From assembly GCF_017352135.1 (NCBI RefSeq), contig NZ_CP071456.1, positions 358,828-422,827 on the forward strand: a DNA stretch of 64,000 nucleotides, written 5' to 3'. The stretch is from Rhizobium lentis (GTDB taxonomy: Bacteria > Pseudomonadota > Alphaproteobacteria > Rhizobiales > Rhizobiaceae). Position numbers and translations under genes: made by a program. Of this stretch, positions 38,299-47,476 are shown piece after piece; positions within the stretch are counted from its first letter, which is position 1; every line of letters begins with the position of its first letter. The notes beneath the pieces are model-generated. The model worked only from the letters and a program-made list of their open reading frames with translations, searched no databases and had not been told where the DNA came from.

Positions 38299-39792
38299 TC
38301 AGCTGATCGGCGGCGGCATGGTATACTGGATCAGGCTGCGCACCGCCTCGATATCGCCATTGAGCGGCCGCTCGTCACCGTAGTGGAAAACCTGCTCCCG
38401 CACGGCCTTGTAAACGAGGTCCGTGCCGGCCGCCCGCGGCGCCGTCGCCGCCAGGAAATCATGCGCCTGGGCCGCGGCCATCAGTTCGATCGCCAGAATA
38501 TATTCGACATTGTCGATGACGGCGAGCAGCTTGCCGGCGGCGGCTGTGGGATGCGCGAGAAAATCCTCCTGCAGGCCGGAGGTCAGCCCGCCATCCATGG
38601 CAGCGGGCGCGGCAAGCCGGCGGTTCTCGTTGCTGAGGGCGGCGGCGGTATATTGCGCGATCATGAAGCCGGAATGGCTGCCGGCATCGCTTGCGAGAAA
38701 CGGCGGCAGGCCGCTGACCAGCGGATTGACGAGCCGGTCCATGCGCCTCTCGCTGATCGCACCGAGCTGGGCCATTGCAACGGCGAGGCTGTCAGCCGCC
38801 TGCCCGAGCGCCGGGGCAACCGCATGCGCCTCGGAGGAGACGACGGGTTCTTCCGGAGTGCCTGAGACGGCGGGATTGTCCGTCACCGAGGCCAGTTCCT
38901 GATCGGCGATACGGGCGGAATTGTCGAAGACATCGCGGGCCGCGCCATGGGCATGCGGCACCGACCGAAGGCTCAGCGCATCCTGGGTGCGCCGGCCGAA
39001 GGCGGCGGCGACAAGCCCGCTGCCCAGCAGCCGAGCGCGCAGCGCAGCGCCCACCTTTTCGATTCCGGCAGACGGCCGAAGCGCCAGCACCGTCGCGTCG
39101 AAGGCGGCGATCTGGCAGCCGGCCGCTTCCAGCGTCAGCGCCGCGATGGCATCGGCCCAGTCGAGCAGCCGCTCGGCGCGCAAAAGCGCCACTGCCGTCA
39201 ATCCCGTGGCGCAGGCCGTGCCGTTGACCAGGCTCAAGCCTTCCTTGGCGCCGAGCACCAGCGGTGCAAGGCCGATCGCCGCAAGCGCTTCGCGGCCGCT
39301 GATGCGCCGCCCGCCGAGCGTCGCGCTGCCTTCGCCGATCAAGACGAGCGCCGTATGGGCATTATGGGTGAGATACCCGGCCGAGCCCTTGGACGGCACG
39401 TCCGGAATGCAATCATGTTCCAGCATGGCTGCGAGATGCTCGACGATCTCGCGCCGCACGCCGGAATGACCATGGGCGAAGTTCGCAATCTGAGCAGCGA
39501 TGATGGCGCGCACCTCACGGGCGGGCAGAAGCGGGCCGACGCCGCAGGCATGGCTGAGCACGATGCTGCGCGACAACAGGCTCTGCGAGGCGCGGTCGAC
39601 CACCGTATCGGCCAGCGCCCCAACACCGGTGTTGACGCCATAGGCGCGCACGCCAGTTTCGACGATGCGCGCGACGATGCGGCTTGCCTCGTCGACCCGC
39701 GCCCAGGCAGCCGGCGACAAGACAAGACTTTCCCCTGCGCCGACGCGGGCGACATCGCGCCAGCTCAGCAGCTTATCGAGAGTGATGGTCAT
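38299..39792 (-). CDS. Aromatic amino acid lyase-like protein lacking the MIO triad (HutH paralogue)
   Basis: 497 residues, full length for the histidine/phenylalanine ammonia-lyase fold. Conserved: YGVNTGVG (51-58, catalytic Tyr), LVNGTA and the QEDF block. At the cofactor site canonical enzymes read KGSVG then ASG then DLAPLAH; here residues 125-136 read [12 protein letters not shown], so the Ala-Ser-Gly that cyclises to MIO is missing by exactly three residues while both flanks align. Normal lyase chemistry is therefore unlikely. The gene overlaps the ATPase of an amino acid importer by four bases (39789-39792), so it is co-expressed with uptake. It may be a histidine-binding, mutase-like or regulatory relative of the intact hutH at 47473. 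Confidence 0.85.
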   Translation of the reverse strand: MTITLDKLLSWRDVARVGAGESLVLSPAAWARVDEASRIVARIVETGVRAYGVNTGVGALADTVVDRASQSLLSRSIVLSHACGVGPLLPAREVRAIIAAQIANFAHGHSGVRREIVEHLAAMLEHDCIPDVPSKGSAGYLTHNAHTALVLIGEGSATLGGRRISGREALAAIGLAPLVLGAKEGLSLVNGTACATGLTAVALLRAERLLDWADAIAALTLEAAGCQIAAFDATVLALRPSAGIEKVGAALRARLLGSGLVAAAFGRRTQDALSLRSVPHAHGAARDVFDNSARIADQELASVTDNPAVSGTPEEPVVSSEAHAVAPALGQAADSLAVAMAQLGAISERRMDRLVNPLVSGLPPFLASDAGSHSGFMIAQYTAAALSNENRRLAAPAAMDGGLTSGLQEDFLAHPTAAAGKLLAVIDNVEYILAIELMAAAQAHDFLAATAPRAAGTDLVYKAVREQVFHYGDERPLNGDIEAVRSLIQYTMPPPIS

Positions 39793-40565
39793 TGACCCGT
39801 TCCGAAATGTCCGATGAACTGGCGGAAGGCGGGTGTGGCGCCGCCGGCAAACATCTCGTCCGGCGTGCCGCTGCTCTCGATCAGCCCTTCGCGCATGAAG
39901 ACGACGCGGTTCGAGACGTTGCGGGCAAAGCTCATCTCATGGGTGACGACGAGCATGGTCATGCCTTCCTCAGCCAGCGCGCGCATGACACGCAGCACCT
40001 CGCCGACCAGTTCCGGATCGAGCGCCGATGTCGGCTCGTCGAACAGCATGACCTTCGGCTTCATCGCCAAGGCGCGCGCGATCGCGGCGCGCTGCTGCTG
40101 GCCGCCGGAAAGATGGGCGGGATAGGCGTGGCGCTTATCGGCGATGCCGACCTTTTCGAGCAGGGCCTCGGCCTCGGCGATGCAATCGGCGCGCGGCCGC
40201 TTCAGAACATGGATCGGACCCTCGATGACGTTCTGCAGGATTGTCATATGGGACCAGAGATTGAAGGACTGGAACACCATGCCGAGTTCGGAGCGGATAT
40301 GGTCGACCTGCTTCTGGCTGGCCGGCCTTGTCTTGCCGTTCTTGTGAATCATCTCGATATGCTCACCGTCGACCCAGATCTCGCCGTCGCTTGCGGTTTC
40401 GAGCAGGTTGATACAGCGCAGGAAGGTGGACTTGCCGGAGCCGGAGGCGCCGAGCAGCGAAATCACATCGCCATCCTGAGCATCGAGGGAAATGCCGCGC
40501 AGCACCTCATGCGTGCCGAAGCTCTTGCGGATATTGCGGACCGAAAGTCGGGTGACGCCTGGCAT
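39789..40565 (-). CDS. Polar amino acid ABC transporter ATPase (HisP/GlnQ type)
   Basis: 258 residues. Walker [11 protein letters not shown]-loop FQSFNLWSH (the HisP-type FNLWSH), signature [13 protein letters not shown], Walker [13 protein letters not shown] and switch [16 protein letters not shown] is typical of histidine/arginine/octopine ATPases. ATGA overlap with the HutH-like gene downstream, 27 bases after the HisM-like permease gene. Placement within the hut region suggests histidine or urocanate import. Confidence 0.9.
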   Translation of the reverse strand: MPGVTRLSVRNIRKSFGTHEVLRGISLDAQDGDVISLLGASGSGKSTFLRCINLLETASDGEIWVDGEHIEMIHKNGKTRPASQKQVDHIRSELGMVFQSFNLWSHMTILQNVIEGPIHVLKRPRADCIAEAEALLEKVGIADKRHAYPAHLSGGQQQRAAIARALAMKPKVMLFDEPTSALDPELVGEVLRVMRALAEEGMTMLVVTHEMSFARNVSNRVVFMREGLIESSGTPDEMFAGGATPAFRQFIGHFGTGQ

Positions 40566-40592
40566 GGTAGCTCCAATCGGGTCAAAAGCCGC

Positions 40593-41297
40593 TTACGCCT
40601 TCAGCGCCTGCGGAATCGCACGGCGGTGTCGGGAGAGCGAATATTCGAGCAGGGCCATGCCCTGCAGGATGATGAAGTTCAAAATGAGATAGATGATCGC
40701 GGCGCAGAGGAAGACTTCCATCGTACGGTAGGTCTGCGAGATCAACCGCTGAGCCACACCGGTGACCTCCCAGACGGTGACGAGGCTTGCGAGCGCCGTC
40801 GACTTCATCATCAGCACGATCTCGGTGGAATAGGCCGGCAGCGCGTGGCGGAAAGCGATCGGCGCCAGGATGCGGCGCACCAGCAGGAAGCCGGACATGC
40901 CGATCGAGCGCGCCGCCTCGATCTCCTTCGGCGAGACGGCGCGGATGCCGCCGCGGAAGATCTCCGCCGTGTAGCCGGCCGTGCAGAGCGCCAGGGACAG
41001 GATGGCGCAGACCATCGGCTCGCGCAGGAACGGCCAGAGGAAGGAATAACGGATGACGCCGAACTGGCCGAGGCCGTAGAAGACCAGGAACATCTGGATC
41101 AAGAGCGGCGAGCCGCGGAAGACGAAGATATAGCCCTTGGCAAAGCCCGACAGCACCGGATTGCCGCTGACCCGCATCCAGACGATGACGAGCGCCAGCA
41201 GGCCGCCGAAGAAGATCGACAGCGAAAACAGGATCAGCGTCGTCGGCACTGCTTTGAGCAGCGTGACCATGGTCGAGGTGAGGAAGGTGAAATCCAT
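40593..41297 (-). CDS. Polar amino acid ABC transporter permease (HisM type)
   Basis: 234 residues, five membrane helices. The EAA loop reads EIEAARSIGMSGFLLVRRI (near residue 125), typical of HisM/GlnP permeases. Short gap (10 bases) from the HisQ-like gene. Forms a heterodimer with HisQ-like permease in the inner membrane. Confidence 0.9.
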   Translation of the reverse strand: MDFTFLTSTMVTLLKAVPTTLILFSLSIFFGGLLALVIVWMRVSGNPVLSGFAKGYIFVFRGSPLLIQMFLVFYGLGQFGVIRYSFLWPFLREPMVCAILSLALCTAGYTAEIFRGGIRAVSPKEIEAARSIGMSGFLLVRRILAPIAFRHALPAYSTEIVLMMKSTALASLVTVWEVTGVAQRLISQTYRTMEVFLCAAIIYLILNFIILQGMALLEYSLSRHRRAIPQALKA

Positions 41298-41307
41298 CGT
41301 CGCCCCC

Positions 41308-42033
41308 TTACGCCTGGCCCATGGCCGAGGCGGGCATGCTGCGGTTGGCCCGGCGTTCGGCGCCGTTGAAAATGCGGTCCGACAGGCTGGTCAGGATCAG
41401 ATAGAGGCAGCCGCCGGCGATGAAGAACAGGAAATATTGCCGCGTCGATCCCGCCGCCACCTGGCTGGTGCGCATCAGTTCGGCGAGGCCGGTGACGGAG
41501 ATCAGCGCCGAATCCTTGAGGCTGAGCTGCCAGACATTGCCGAGGCCGGGAATGGCGAGACGCAGCACCTGCGGCATGATGATGCGGCGAAAGCGCATGC
41601 CGCGATGCATGCCGATCGCGGAGGCGGCTTCGAGCTCGCCCTTGGAAATGGCGAGGAAGGCGCCGCGGAACACTTCCGCCTGATAGGAACCGGAAATGAT
41701 GCCGACGGCAAGCGCGCCGGCGGCGAAGGAAGGCAGGCCGAGGAAGCCTTCGTAACCCATCGCCTTGCCGATCGAGGTAACGGCCGAGGAGCCGCCGAAA
41801 TAGATGAGGTAGATGATCAGCAGTTCCGGCACGCCGCGAAAGACGGTCGTATAGACATTGCCGAGCATAACGAGAATGGGATTGCCGGAGAGCTTTGCCG
41901 CCGCGACGATCGCGCCGAGCACCGCGCCGATGGCAAGCGCCGTCGCCGTGACGGCGAGCGTCATTAAGGCGGCGAGGATGAGCAGCGCGCCCCATCCCGT
42001 CGAGCCGAAGCCGAGCAGTTCCAAGCTTGCCAT
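41308..42033 (-). CDS. Polar amino acid ABC transporter permease (HisQ type)
   Basis: 241 residues from ATG 42033; the in-frame ATG at 42126 overlaps the intercistronic hairpin and is rejected. Membrane helices start at about 14-40. The EAA loop reads ELEAASAIGMHRGMRFRRI. It follows the binding-protein gene after 105 bases containing a hairpin. Confidence 0.9.
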   Translation of the reverse strand: MASLELLGFGSTGWGALLILAALMTLAVTATALAIGAVLGAIVAAAKLSGNPILVMLGNVYTTVFRGVPELLIIYLIYFGGSSAVTSIGKAMGYEGFLGLPSFAAGALAVGIISGSYQAEVFRGAFLAISKGELEAASAIGMHRGMRFRRIIMPQVLRLAIPGLGNVWQLSLKDSALISVTGLAELMRTSQVAAGSTRQYFLFFIAGGCLYLILTSLSDRIFNGAERRANRSMPASAMGQA

Positions 42034-42084
42034 ATCGTCCGTTCCCCGTCCGTGGCAGTGTCTTATGGATTTGAGAATAACACG

Positions 42085-42112
42085 CGGTCCCCGGCGATAA
42101 AGCCGGAGACCG
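42085..42112. terminator. Intercistronic hairpin after the amino-acid-binding protein gene
   Basis: Arms 42085-42095 and 42102-42112 pair at 10 of 11 positions with a 6-base loop, just beyond the binding-protein stop in the transcribed direction. No clear T-run follows on the minus strand. Probable message stabiliser. Confidence 0.55.
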
Positions 42113-42138
42113 GTGCCCGCGGCCAAATGGCCGGAGGC

Positions 42139-42981
42139 TTATTGCTGCGGACTGACGTCCATCTTGAACCATTTCATCGAAAGGGTCTTGACCGTGCCGT
42201 CGGCAAGAGCCGACTTGATCGCCGCGTTGAACTTGTCGCGCAGTTCCGTATCGGCCTTGCGGATGCCGAGACCTTCGCCCTCGCCCCAGATCGAGCCGGC
42301 GATCTCAGGGCCGGTGAAGGCGAGTGCGCCGTTAGCGGCTTGGAAGGCGTTGGCGAAATAGACGGCATCGTCGAAGCCGAGATCGATGCGGCCGTTCTGC
42401 AGATCGAGGTCGCGATCGGCGCCGGTCTTGTATTCGCGGATCTCGGCGATGTCGCCGAAATTGTCATAGACGAACTTGGCGTAAACAGTCGCCGCCTGAA
42501 TGCCGATCGTCTTGCCCTTGAACAATTCCTTCAGCGCCTCGATCTCCTTCACGCCGGTCTGGCCGGGCGTCATCTTGATCGTGGCGCCGGTGCCGGCGGC
42601 GTTGGCGAGCGGGCTGTCCTTGGCCGTGGCGAAGGCGGCCGGCGTGGCGGCATAGGGAATGGTGAAGTCGATCACCTGCCGGCGCTCTTCGGTAATGGAC
42701 AGCGCATCCATGATGACGTCGAACTTGCCGGCGTTGAGCGCCGGGATCATGCCGTCCCAGTCGGAGGCGACCAGCGTGCATTCGATCTTGGCGCGCTCGC
42801 AGAGCACCTTGGCAAGCTCCGGCTCGAAGCCGCCGAGCGTGCCGTCGGCATTGGTAAGATTCCAGGGCGCATAGGCGCCTTCAAGCGTGATGGTTGCCTT
42901 TGTCCAGTCCTTGGAAAAGGCAGGCGCTGCGAAAGCGGAAAAAGCCGCCACGCCGCAAAACAGGATTGCGCTGAATTTCAT
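42139..42981 (-). CDS. Family-3 amino-acid-binding periplasmic protein (histidine uptake)
   Basis: 280 residues, signal peptide about 1-23 (FSAFAAPAFS). Mature sequence follows the HisJ/LAO pattern: YAPWNLTNADGTLGGFEPEL near 37-56, then DWDGMIPALNAGKFDVIMDALSITEER (ligand contacts, split around residue 75-101) and the second lobe with DLQNGRIDLGFDD. First gene of the five-gene operon and divergent from hutC over 194 bases. Histidine or urocanate is the likely ligand from context; sequence alone says only a polar amino acid. Confidence 0.88.
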   Translation of the reverse strand: MKFSAILFCGVAAFSAFAAPAFSKDWTKATITLEGAYAPWNLTNADGTLGGFEPELAKVLCERAKIECTLVASDWDGMIPALNAGKFDVIMDALSITEERRQVIDFTIPYAATPAAFATAKDSPLANAAGTGATIKMTPGQTGVKEIEALKELFKGKTIGIQAATVYAKFVYDNFGDIAEIREYKTGADRDLDLQNGRIDLGFDDAVYFANAFQAANGALAFTGPEIAGSIWGEGEGLGIRKADTELRDKFNAAIKSALADGTVKTLSMKWFKMDVSPQQ

Positions 42982-43089
42982 CGATGAATTCTCCTCTGGA
43001 GTTGAAACAGACCTTGCGGCACCAACGCCGATCTTCGCCGGCTTGCCCTTTCCATCCTATTTTCATGCAAGGACCGATTGGGAGGTTGT

Positions 43090-43103
43090 ATATGGTACCA
43101 TAT
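43090..43103. promoter_or_regulatory. 14-base palindrome in the transporter/hutC divergent promoter
   Basis: A perfect 14-base palindrome, ATATGGTACCATAT, about 70 bases from the hutC start and 110 from the binding-protein start. Together with the preceding TTGTATATGG (43086-43095) it resembles a degenerate HutC/GntR operator. Likely the control site for one or both divergent genes. Confidence 0.5.
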
Positions 43104-43175
43104 GAGATATTTTGTGATATGCAAGAGAAAAGTCGATTTAAGCGGCGATTGTCACTCGTGCAGAAGGAATAGGCA

Positions 43176-43931
43176 ATGAAGCGTTCCGGGGAGATGAAGC
43201 GCGAACTGGCGGGCAATGACACCACGCCGCTTTATGCCGGCGTCAAGCAGGTGATCCTCGACCGCATCCACAGCGGCGAGTGGCCGCCGAAATACCGGGT
43301 GCCGTCGGAAAACGAGCTAGTCGTCGAACTCGGCGTCAGCAAGATGACCGCCAACCGGGCGCTGCGCGAACTTGCCAATGAGGGCGAACTCGTGCGCATC
43401 CAGGGCGTCGGGTCCTTCGTCGCCGAGCGCAAGGGTTATTCGGCGCTGTTCGAGGTGCGCAACATTGCCGAGGAAATCGCCGAGCGCGGCCATGTCCACG
43501 AGGCTTCCGTCATCGTTCTCGCCCAGGAAACAGCCTCTCCCGAGGTCGCCGACGCCTTGGAACTTGAAATCGGCGCGGCAGTGTTCCACTCGCTGATCGT
43601 GCACAGCGAAAACGGCGTGCCGGTGCAGATCGAGGACCGCTTCGTCCATCCCGAGGCCGCCCCCGAATATCTCGCCCAGGATTTCACAATCGTGACGCCG
43701 AACGCCTATTTGACGGCCGCCGCCCCGCTCAGCGGCTCCGAGCACGTCGTCGAGGCGGCGATGCCGCAGGCCTGGGAATGCAAGCTGCTGACCATATTGA
43801 AGACCGAACCCTGCCTGACCATCCGCCGGCGCACATGGTCGGCAAAGCAGGTGGTCTCGACCGCCCGCCTCGTCTACCCCGGCTATCGCTACCGGCTCGA
43901 GGCCCGCAGCGGCAAGATGTTCGAAGAGTAA
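43176..43931 (+). CDS. hutC: HutC-type GntR repressor of histidine utilisation
   Basis: 251 residues, AGAAGGA ribosome-binding site upstream. Winged helix at about 20-88 (GVKQVILDRIHSGEWPP, VPSENELVVELGVSKMTANRAL) with the HutC-subfamily pattern, then a UTRA ligand domain (about 105-245, ending TARLVYPGYRYRLEA). HutC in other bacteria is released from DNA by urocanate. Divergent from the transporter operon. A second HutC-type gene lies convergent 32 bases downstream. Confidence 0.9.
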   Translation: MKRSGEMKRELAGNDTTPLYAGVKQVILDRIHSGEWPPKYRVPSENELVVELGVSKMTANRALRELANEGELVRIQGVGSFVAERKGYSALFEVRNIAEEIAERGHVHEASVIVLAQETASPEVADALELEIGAAVFHSLIVHSENGVPVQIEDRFVHPEAAPEYLAQDFTIVTPNAYLTAAAPLSGSEHVVEAAMPQAWECKLLTILKTEPCLTIRRRTWSAKQVVSTARLVYPGYRYRLEARSGKMFEE

Positions 43932-43963
43932 ATCGTCGTCATCTTGTATATGGAACTTGCCGC

Positions 43964-44722
43964 CTATTGCGAGGCTGGCGTGAACCGCGCCACCAGCGCG
44001 TGACGATCGCCGGGATAGGTGAAGCGCACGTGGGTCACCGGGCCGGCGCCGCTCCAGGTGCGGCGTTCGACCACCAGACAGGCGGTGTTGCGCGCAATGT
44101 CGAGTGCCGCGGCCACTTCGGCACCGGCTGATATGGCGTGGATGCGATGTTCGGCCGTGCTCCACGGCACCTGGTTGAGCAGCCACGGCCCCGGCGCCAT
44201 CGTCAGGAAATCGACATCGGCGGCCTCAGGCACGGTCGCGAGGCTGATCAGCCGTTCCTCCAGGCAGAAGGGCCGCGCTCCGGCATTGTGGATGCAGACG
44301 ACCTCGACGACCGAGGACGCCACCGGCAATTCCAGCCGGCTTCTGTCTTCCGCTTTGGCCTTGCGGCATGTCTTCTTCGACACCGCATAGGAGTAGGGCA
44401 GGTTCAGCGACTGCACCTCGGCCTTGATGTCGTGGATTTCGAGAACGGCCGATTGCGCTTGCGGCTGGGTGACGAAGCTGCCGGATTTCTTGCGACGCTC
44501 GATCAGCCCGGCCTTGGCAAGCTGGGTCAGCACCTTGTTCACCGTCATGCGCGAGCAGTCATACTGCGTGGCGAGATCGACCTCGAAGGGAATACGATGC
44601 CCCGGCGGCCATTCGCCCGAGACGATACGGCCCTCGATCTCGCTCAGGATGCGCTGATGCAAGGTGGGATCCTTGCCTTGGTTCATCGCCATGTTCCGAT
44701 TGGTCTTCCCGCTATAGGGCAT
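43964..44722 (-). CDS. Second HutC-type GntR regulator
   Basis: 252 residues from ATG 44722, which has AGGAA 8 bases upstream; ATG 44692 (MAMNQ) is an alternative, and the 44875 start overlaps hutF. Winged helix at about 20-85 (RILSEIEGRIVSGEWPPGHRI, DCSRMTVNKVLTQLAKAGLI) and a UTRA domain (about 100-250, ending VRFTYPGDRHALVARF). It follows hutF by 22 bases on the same strand and so is part of that operon. Close in layout to the other HutC protein; either one may be the urocanate-responsive repressor while the other senses a different pathway intermediate. Confidence 0.87.
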   Translation of the reverse strand: MPYSGKTNRNMAMNQGKDPTLHQRILSEIEGRIVSGEWPPGHRIPFEVDLATQYDCSRMTVNKVLTQLAKAGLIERRKKSGSFVTQPQAQSAVLEIHDIKAEVQSLNLPYSYAVSKKTCRKAKAEDRSRLELPVASSVVEVVCIHNAGARPFCLEERLISLATVPEAADVDFLTMAPGPWLLNQVPWSTAEHRIHAISAGAEVAAALDIARNTACLVVERRTWSGAGPVTHVRFTYPGDRHALVARFTPASQ

Positions 44723-44744
44723 TTTCGTTCCTATTAGAATGCCC

Positions 44745-46091
44745 TCAAGCGGCGAGCAATTCGCCCATCGCGGCGAGGAACCGCCGGTCGATCGCTTCGC
44801 GCCCGACATGGCGGCCACCGGCCACCTGCTTGCGGCCACGTGCCCAGACGCAATCGACGGAAACGCCACCGGCAAACAGCCAGTGATCGAGGATCTGGTC
44901 GCCCGAGAGATAGGGAACGGCTGACATATCGAGCGAAACCAGATCGGCGTGATGGCCCTCCATGAGACCGGCCGGCGCTTTCAACGCGGCACCGCCGCCG
45001 GCAAGGGCCTGGCTGAATAGCGACAGCGCCGTCGAGCCACCGGGGGCGGCGACGACATTGCGGGCGCGCAGCGCCAGGCGCTGCGAATATTCGAGCTGGC
45101 GCAATTCCTCCGGCACGGAGATCAGCACGTTGGAATCCGATCCGATACCGTAACGCCCGCCCTCTTCAAGGAAGAGCGGTGCGGCAAAGGCGCCGTCGCC
45201 GAGATTGGCTTCGGTGATCGGGCAGAGGCCGGCAATCGCGCCGCTTTTCGCCATCCGCCGCGTCTCGTCCTCGGTCATATGCGTCGCATGGATCAGGCAC
45301 CAGCGCTGATCCACAGGCATATGATCGAGCAGCCATTGCACCGGCCGGGCGCCCGACCAGGCAATACAGTCCTCGACCTCCTTCACCTGCTCGGCGACAT
45401 GGATATGGATGGGGCCGTCGCCGGCCATCGGCAACAGCCTTGCCAGTTCCTCGGGAGTTGCGGCGCGCAGGCTGTGCGGCGCCAGCCCGAGCTCGGCGCC
45501 GTCGAGCCGGCCGGCCACTGCACGGCATCCCTCCATTAGCCTTTCGAAGCTTTCGAGCGAATTGATGAAACGACGCTGACCGTCGATCGGGGCAGCGCCG
45601 CCGAAGCCGGAATGGGCATAGAAGACCGGCAGCAAGGTCAGGCCGATGCCGGTCTCTGCGCTCGCAGCACCGATGCGTTCGGCAAGCTCGGCGATATTGG
45701 CATAAGCGCCGCCGTCCCTGTCATGATGGAGATAGTGGAATTCGCCGACGCGGGAAAAACCAGCCTCCAGCATCTCGGCATAAAGCTTGGCGGCGACCGC
45801 CTCAACATGCTCCGGCGTCATCGCCAGGGCAAACTTGTACATGACCGTGCGCCAGCTCCAGAAACTGTCATTGGCCGGGCCGCGCACTTCGGCAAGGCCG
45901 GCCATCGCCCGCTGGAAGGCGTGGCTGTGCAGGTTGCCCATCGCGGGAACGAGGAGAGCATGGCATTCGTCGCCGGGCGCGGCGGAAACGCCGGCCTCGA
46001 TCCGGGCGATGCGCCCGGCATCGAGTGTCAGCCGCACGTCCTTCTGCCAGCCCTGCGGGGTCAATGCCGTGTCTGCGTGAAGTGTGGTCAT
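44745..46091 (-). CDS. hutF: Formimidoylglutamate deiminase
   Basis: 448 residues from ATG 46091 with GAGGGAAGG upstream; 46163 is an in-frame but unlikely start. Amidohydrolase fold: GNLHSHAFQRAM (first metal His pair), HIHVAEQ (metal His and catalytic Glu), IHATHMTEDE and GIGSDSNVLIS (metal Asp). The NLHSHAFQR block is diagnostic of HutF. It converts N-formimidoyl-L-glutamate to N-formyl-L-glutamate and ammonia, the first half of the two-step route completed by HutG. Divergent from hutI. Confidence 0.93.
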   Translation of the reverse strand: MTTLHADTALTPQGWQKDVRLTLDAGRIARIEAGVSAAPGDECHALLVPAMGNLHSHAFQRAMAGLAEVRGPANDSFWSWRTVMYKFALAMTPEHVEAVAAKLYAEMLEAGFSRVGEFHYLHHDRDGGAYANIAELAERIGAASAETGIGLTLLPVFYAHSGFGGAAPIDGQRRFINSLESFERLMEGCRAVAGRLDGAELGLAPHSLRAATPEELARLLPMAGDGPIHIHVAEQVKEVEDCIAWSGARPVQWLLDHMPVDQRWCLIHATHMTEDETRRMAKSGAIAGLCPITEANLGDGAFAAPLFLEEGGRYGIGSDSNVLISVPEELRQLEYSQRLALRARNVVAAPGGSTALSLFSQALAGGGAALKAPAGLMEGHHADLVSLDMSAVPYLSGDQILDHWLFAGGVSVDCVWARGRKQVAGGRHVGREAIDRRFLAAMGELLAA

Positions 46092-46172
46092 GACCTTCCC
46101 TCTCCTCTTCTCGCGCCGCCAATCTTTCTTTTCCAGAAAAGCGCGCAAAATTTCTCTTGTCACCTATCGATT

Positions 46173-46184
46173 ATGTATATACAT
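46173..46184. promoter_or_regulatory. HutC operator-like palindrome between hutF and hutI
   Basis: Perfect 12-base palindrome ATGTATATACAT containing TGTATATACA, which fits the TGTA-N2-TACA site reported for HutC in Pseudomonas (from memory). It lies 30 bases upstream of the hutI start and 82 from hutF, in position to repress both directions. Confidence 0.7.
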
Positions 46185-46213
46185 GTTTTGGCATAAGGAA
46201 AGGCGCAAAGCTG

Positions 46214-47476
46214 ATGACCGGGAACAATTTTTCAGAAGAAGCCCCATCCGCCGACCTCAGGCCGGTGCTGTGGCGCAACGCCCGCTTGGCGACGCTGGCG
46301 CCTGACAGAGCGGGTCTCGGGATCGTCGAAAAGGGCGCCGTGCTGACTGAAAGAGGCCGCATCGCCTTTGCCGGCACCGAAAGCGAGCTGTCGGCCTCGG
46401 CGATCGAACATTCCGAAATCGTCGATCTCGAAGGCCGCTGGGTCACGCCCGGCCTCGTCGACTGCCACACCCACATCGTTCACGGCGGCAATCGCGCCCG
46501 CGAATTCGAGATGCGCCTTGCCGGCGCGAGCTATGAGGAAATCGCCCGTGCCGGCGGCGGCATCGTCTCCTCGGTGAAAGCGACAAATGCGCTGTCGGTC
46601 GAAGAGCTGGTCGCGGAGGCGCTGCCGCGGCTCGATACGCTGCTTGCCGAAGGTGTGACGACGATCGAGGTGAAGTCCGGCTACGGGCTGAACCGAAGCG
46701 GCGAAGTGAAGATGCTGCAGAGCGCCCGTCTCCTGGGTCATCTCAGACCGATGCGCGTCGCCACCAGCTATCTCGGCGCCCATGCGACGCCGGTGGAATA
46801 TAAAGGCCGCAATGCCGATTATCTCGACGATGTCGTCCTGCCAGGTCTCGACGACATGTTTAATCTCGGGCTTGCCGATGCCGTCGACGGCTTCTGCGAG
46901 GGCATCGCCTTTTCGACGGCCGAGATCGCCCGCGTCTTCGACAAGGCAAAGGCGCTCGGCCTGCCGGTCAAGCTGCATGCCGAGCAGCTCTCCAATCTCG
47001 GCGGCGCCAGGCTCGCCGCGTCCTACGGCGCGCTTTCGGCTGATCATCTCGAATATCTCGACGAAGACGGCGTTGCCGCCATGGCCGCTGCCGGCACCGT
47101 CGCCGTGCTGCTGCCCGGCGCCTTCTACGCCATCCACGAGAAGCAGAGGCCGCCGGTCGAGGCATTGCGGCGGGCGGGCGTGCCAATCGCCATTGCCACC
47201 GACTGCAATCCCGGCACGTCGCCGCTCACCTCGATGCTGCTGACCATGAACATGTCGGCGACGCTGTTCGGCCTCACCGTCGAGGAATGCATCGCCGGCG
47301 CCACCCGCGAGGGCGCCCGCGCGCTCGGTCTGCTCGGCGAGACCGGAACGCTCGAACCCGGCAAATCCGCCGACCTCGCCGTCTGGAATATCGAAAGCCT
47401 CGCCGAGCTCGTCTATCGCATCGGCTTCAACCCGCTTCACGAACGTGTCTTCAAGGGCGAAAGGAACGGCCGATGA
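46214..47476 (+). CDS. hutI: Imidazolonepropionase
   Basis: 420 residues from ATG 46214. Metal-dependent amidohydrolase: [12 protein letters not shown] (metal His pair plus HutI-specific GGNR), IEVKSGYGL (substrate contact), [12 protein letters not shown] (metal His) and [11 protein letters not shown] (metal Asp). Hydrolyses 4-imidazolone-5-propionate to N-formimidoyl-glutamate, the third step of histidine breakdown. Its stop overlaps the hutH start (47473-47476). First gene of the plus-strand hut operon. Confidence 0.95.
   Translation: MTGNNFSEEAPSADLRPVLWRNARLATLAPDRAGLGIVEKGAVLTERGRIAFAGTESELSASAIEHSEIVDLEGRWVTPGLVDCHTHIVHGGNRAREFEMRLAGASYEEIARAGGGIVSSVKATNALSVEELVAEALPRLDTLLAEGVTTIEVKSGYGLNRSGEVKMLQSARLLGHLRPMRVATSYLGAHATPVEYKGRNADYLDDVVLPGLDDMFNLGLADAVDGFCEGIAFSTAEIARVFDKAKALGLPVKLHAEQLSNLGGARLAASYGALSADHLEYLDEDGVAAMAAAGTVAVLLPGAFYAIHEKQRPPVEALRRAGVPIAIATDCNPGTSPLTSMLLTMNMSATLFGLTVEECIAGATREGARALGLLGETGTLEPGKSADLAVWNIESLAELVYRIGFNPLHERVFKGERNGR

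Noticed and set aside
38670..38690. Possible frameshift or decay in the HutH-like gene
   Set aside because: The frame is intact over 497 codons and the missing triad is an exact three-residue difference, so it is not a pseudogene by sequence.
39390..39420. SAG in KGSAGY as an alternative MIO triad
   Set aside because: MIO forms from Ala-Ser-Gly (or Thr/Cys-Ser-Gly) with Ser in the middle; here the order is Ser-Ala-Gly and the downstream block aligns only if three residues are absent.
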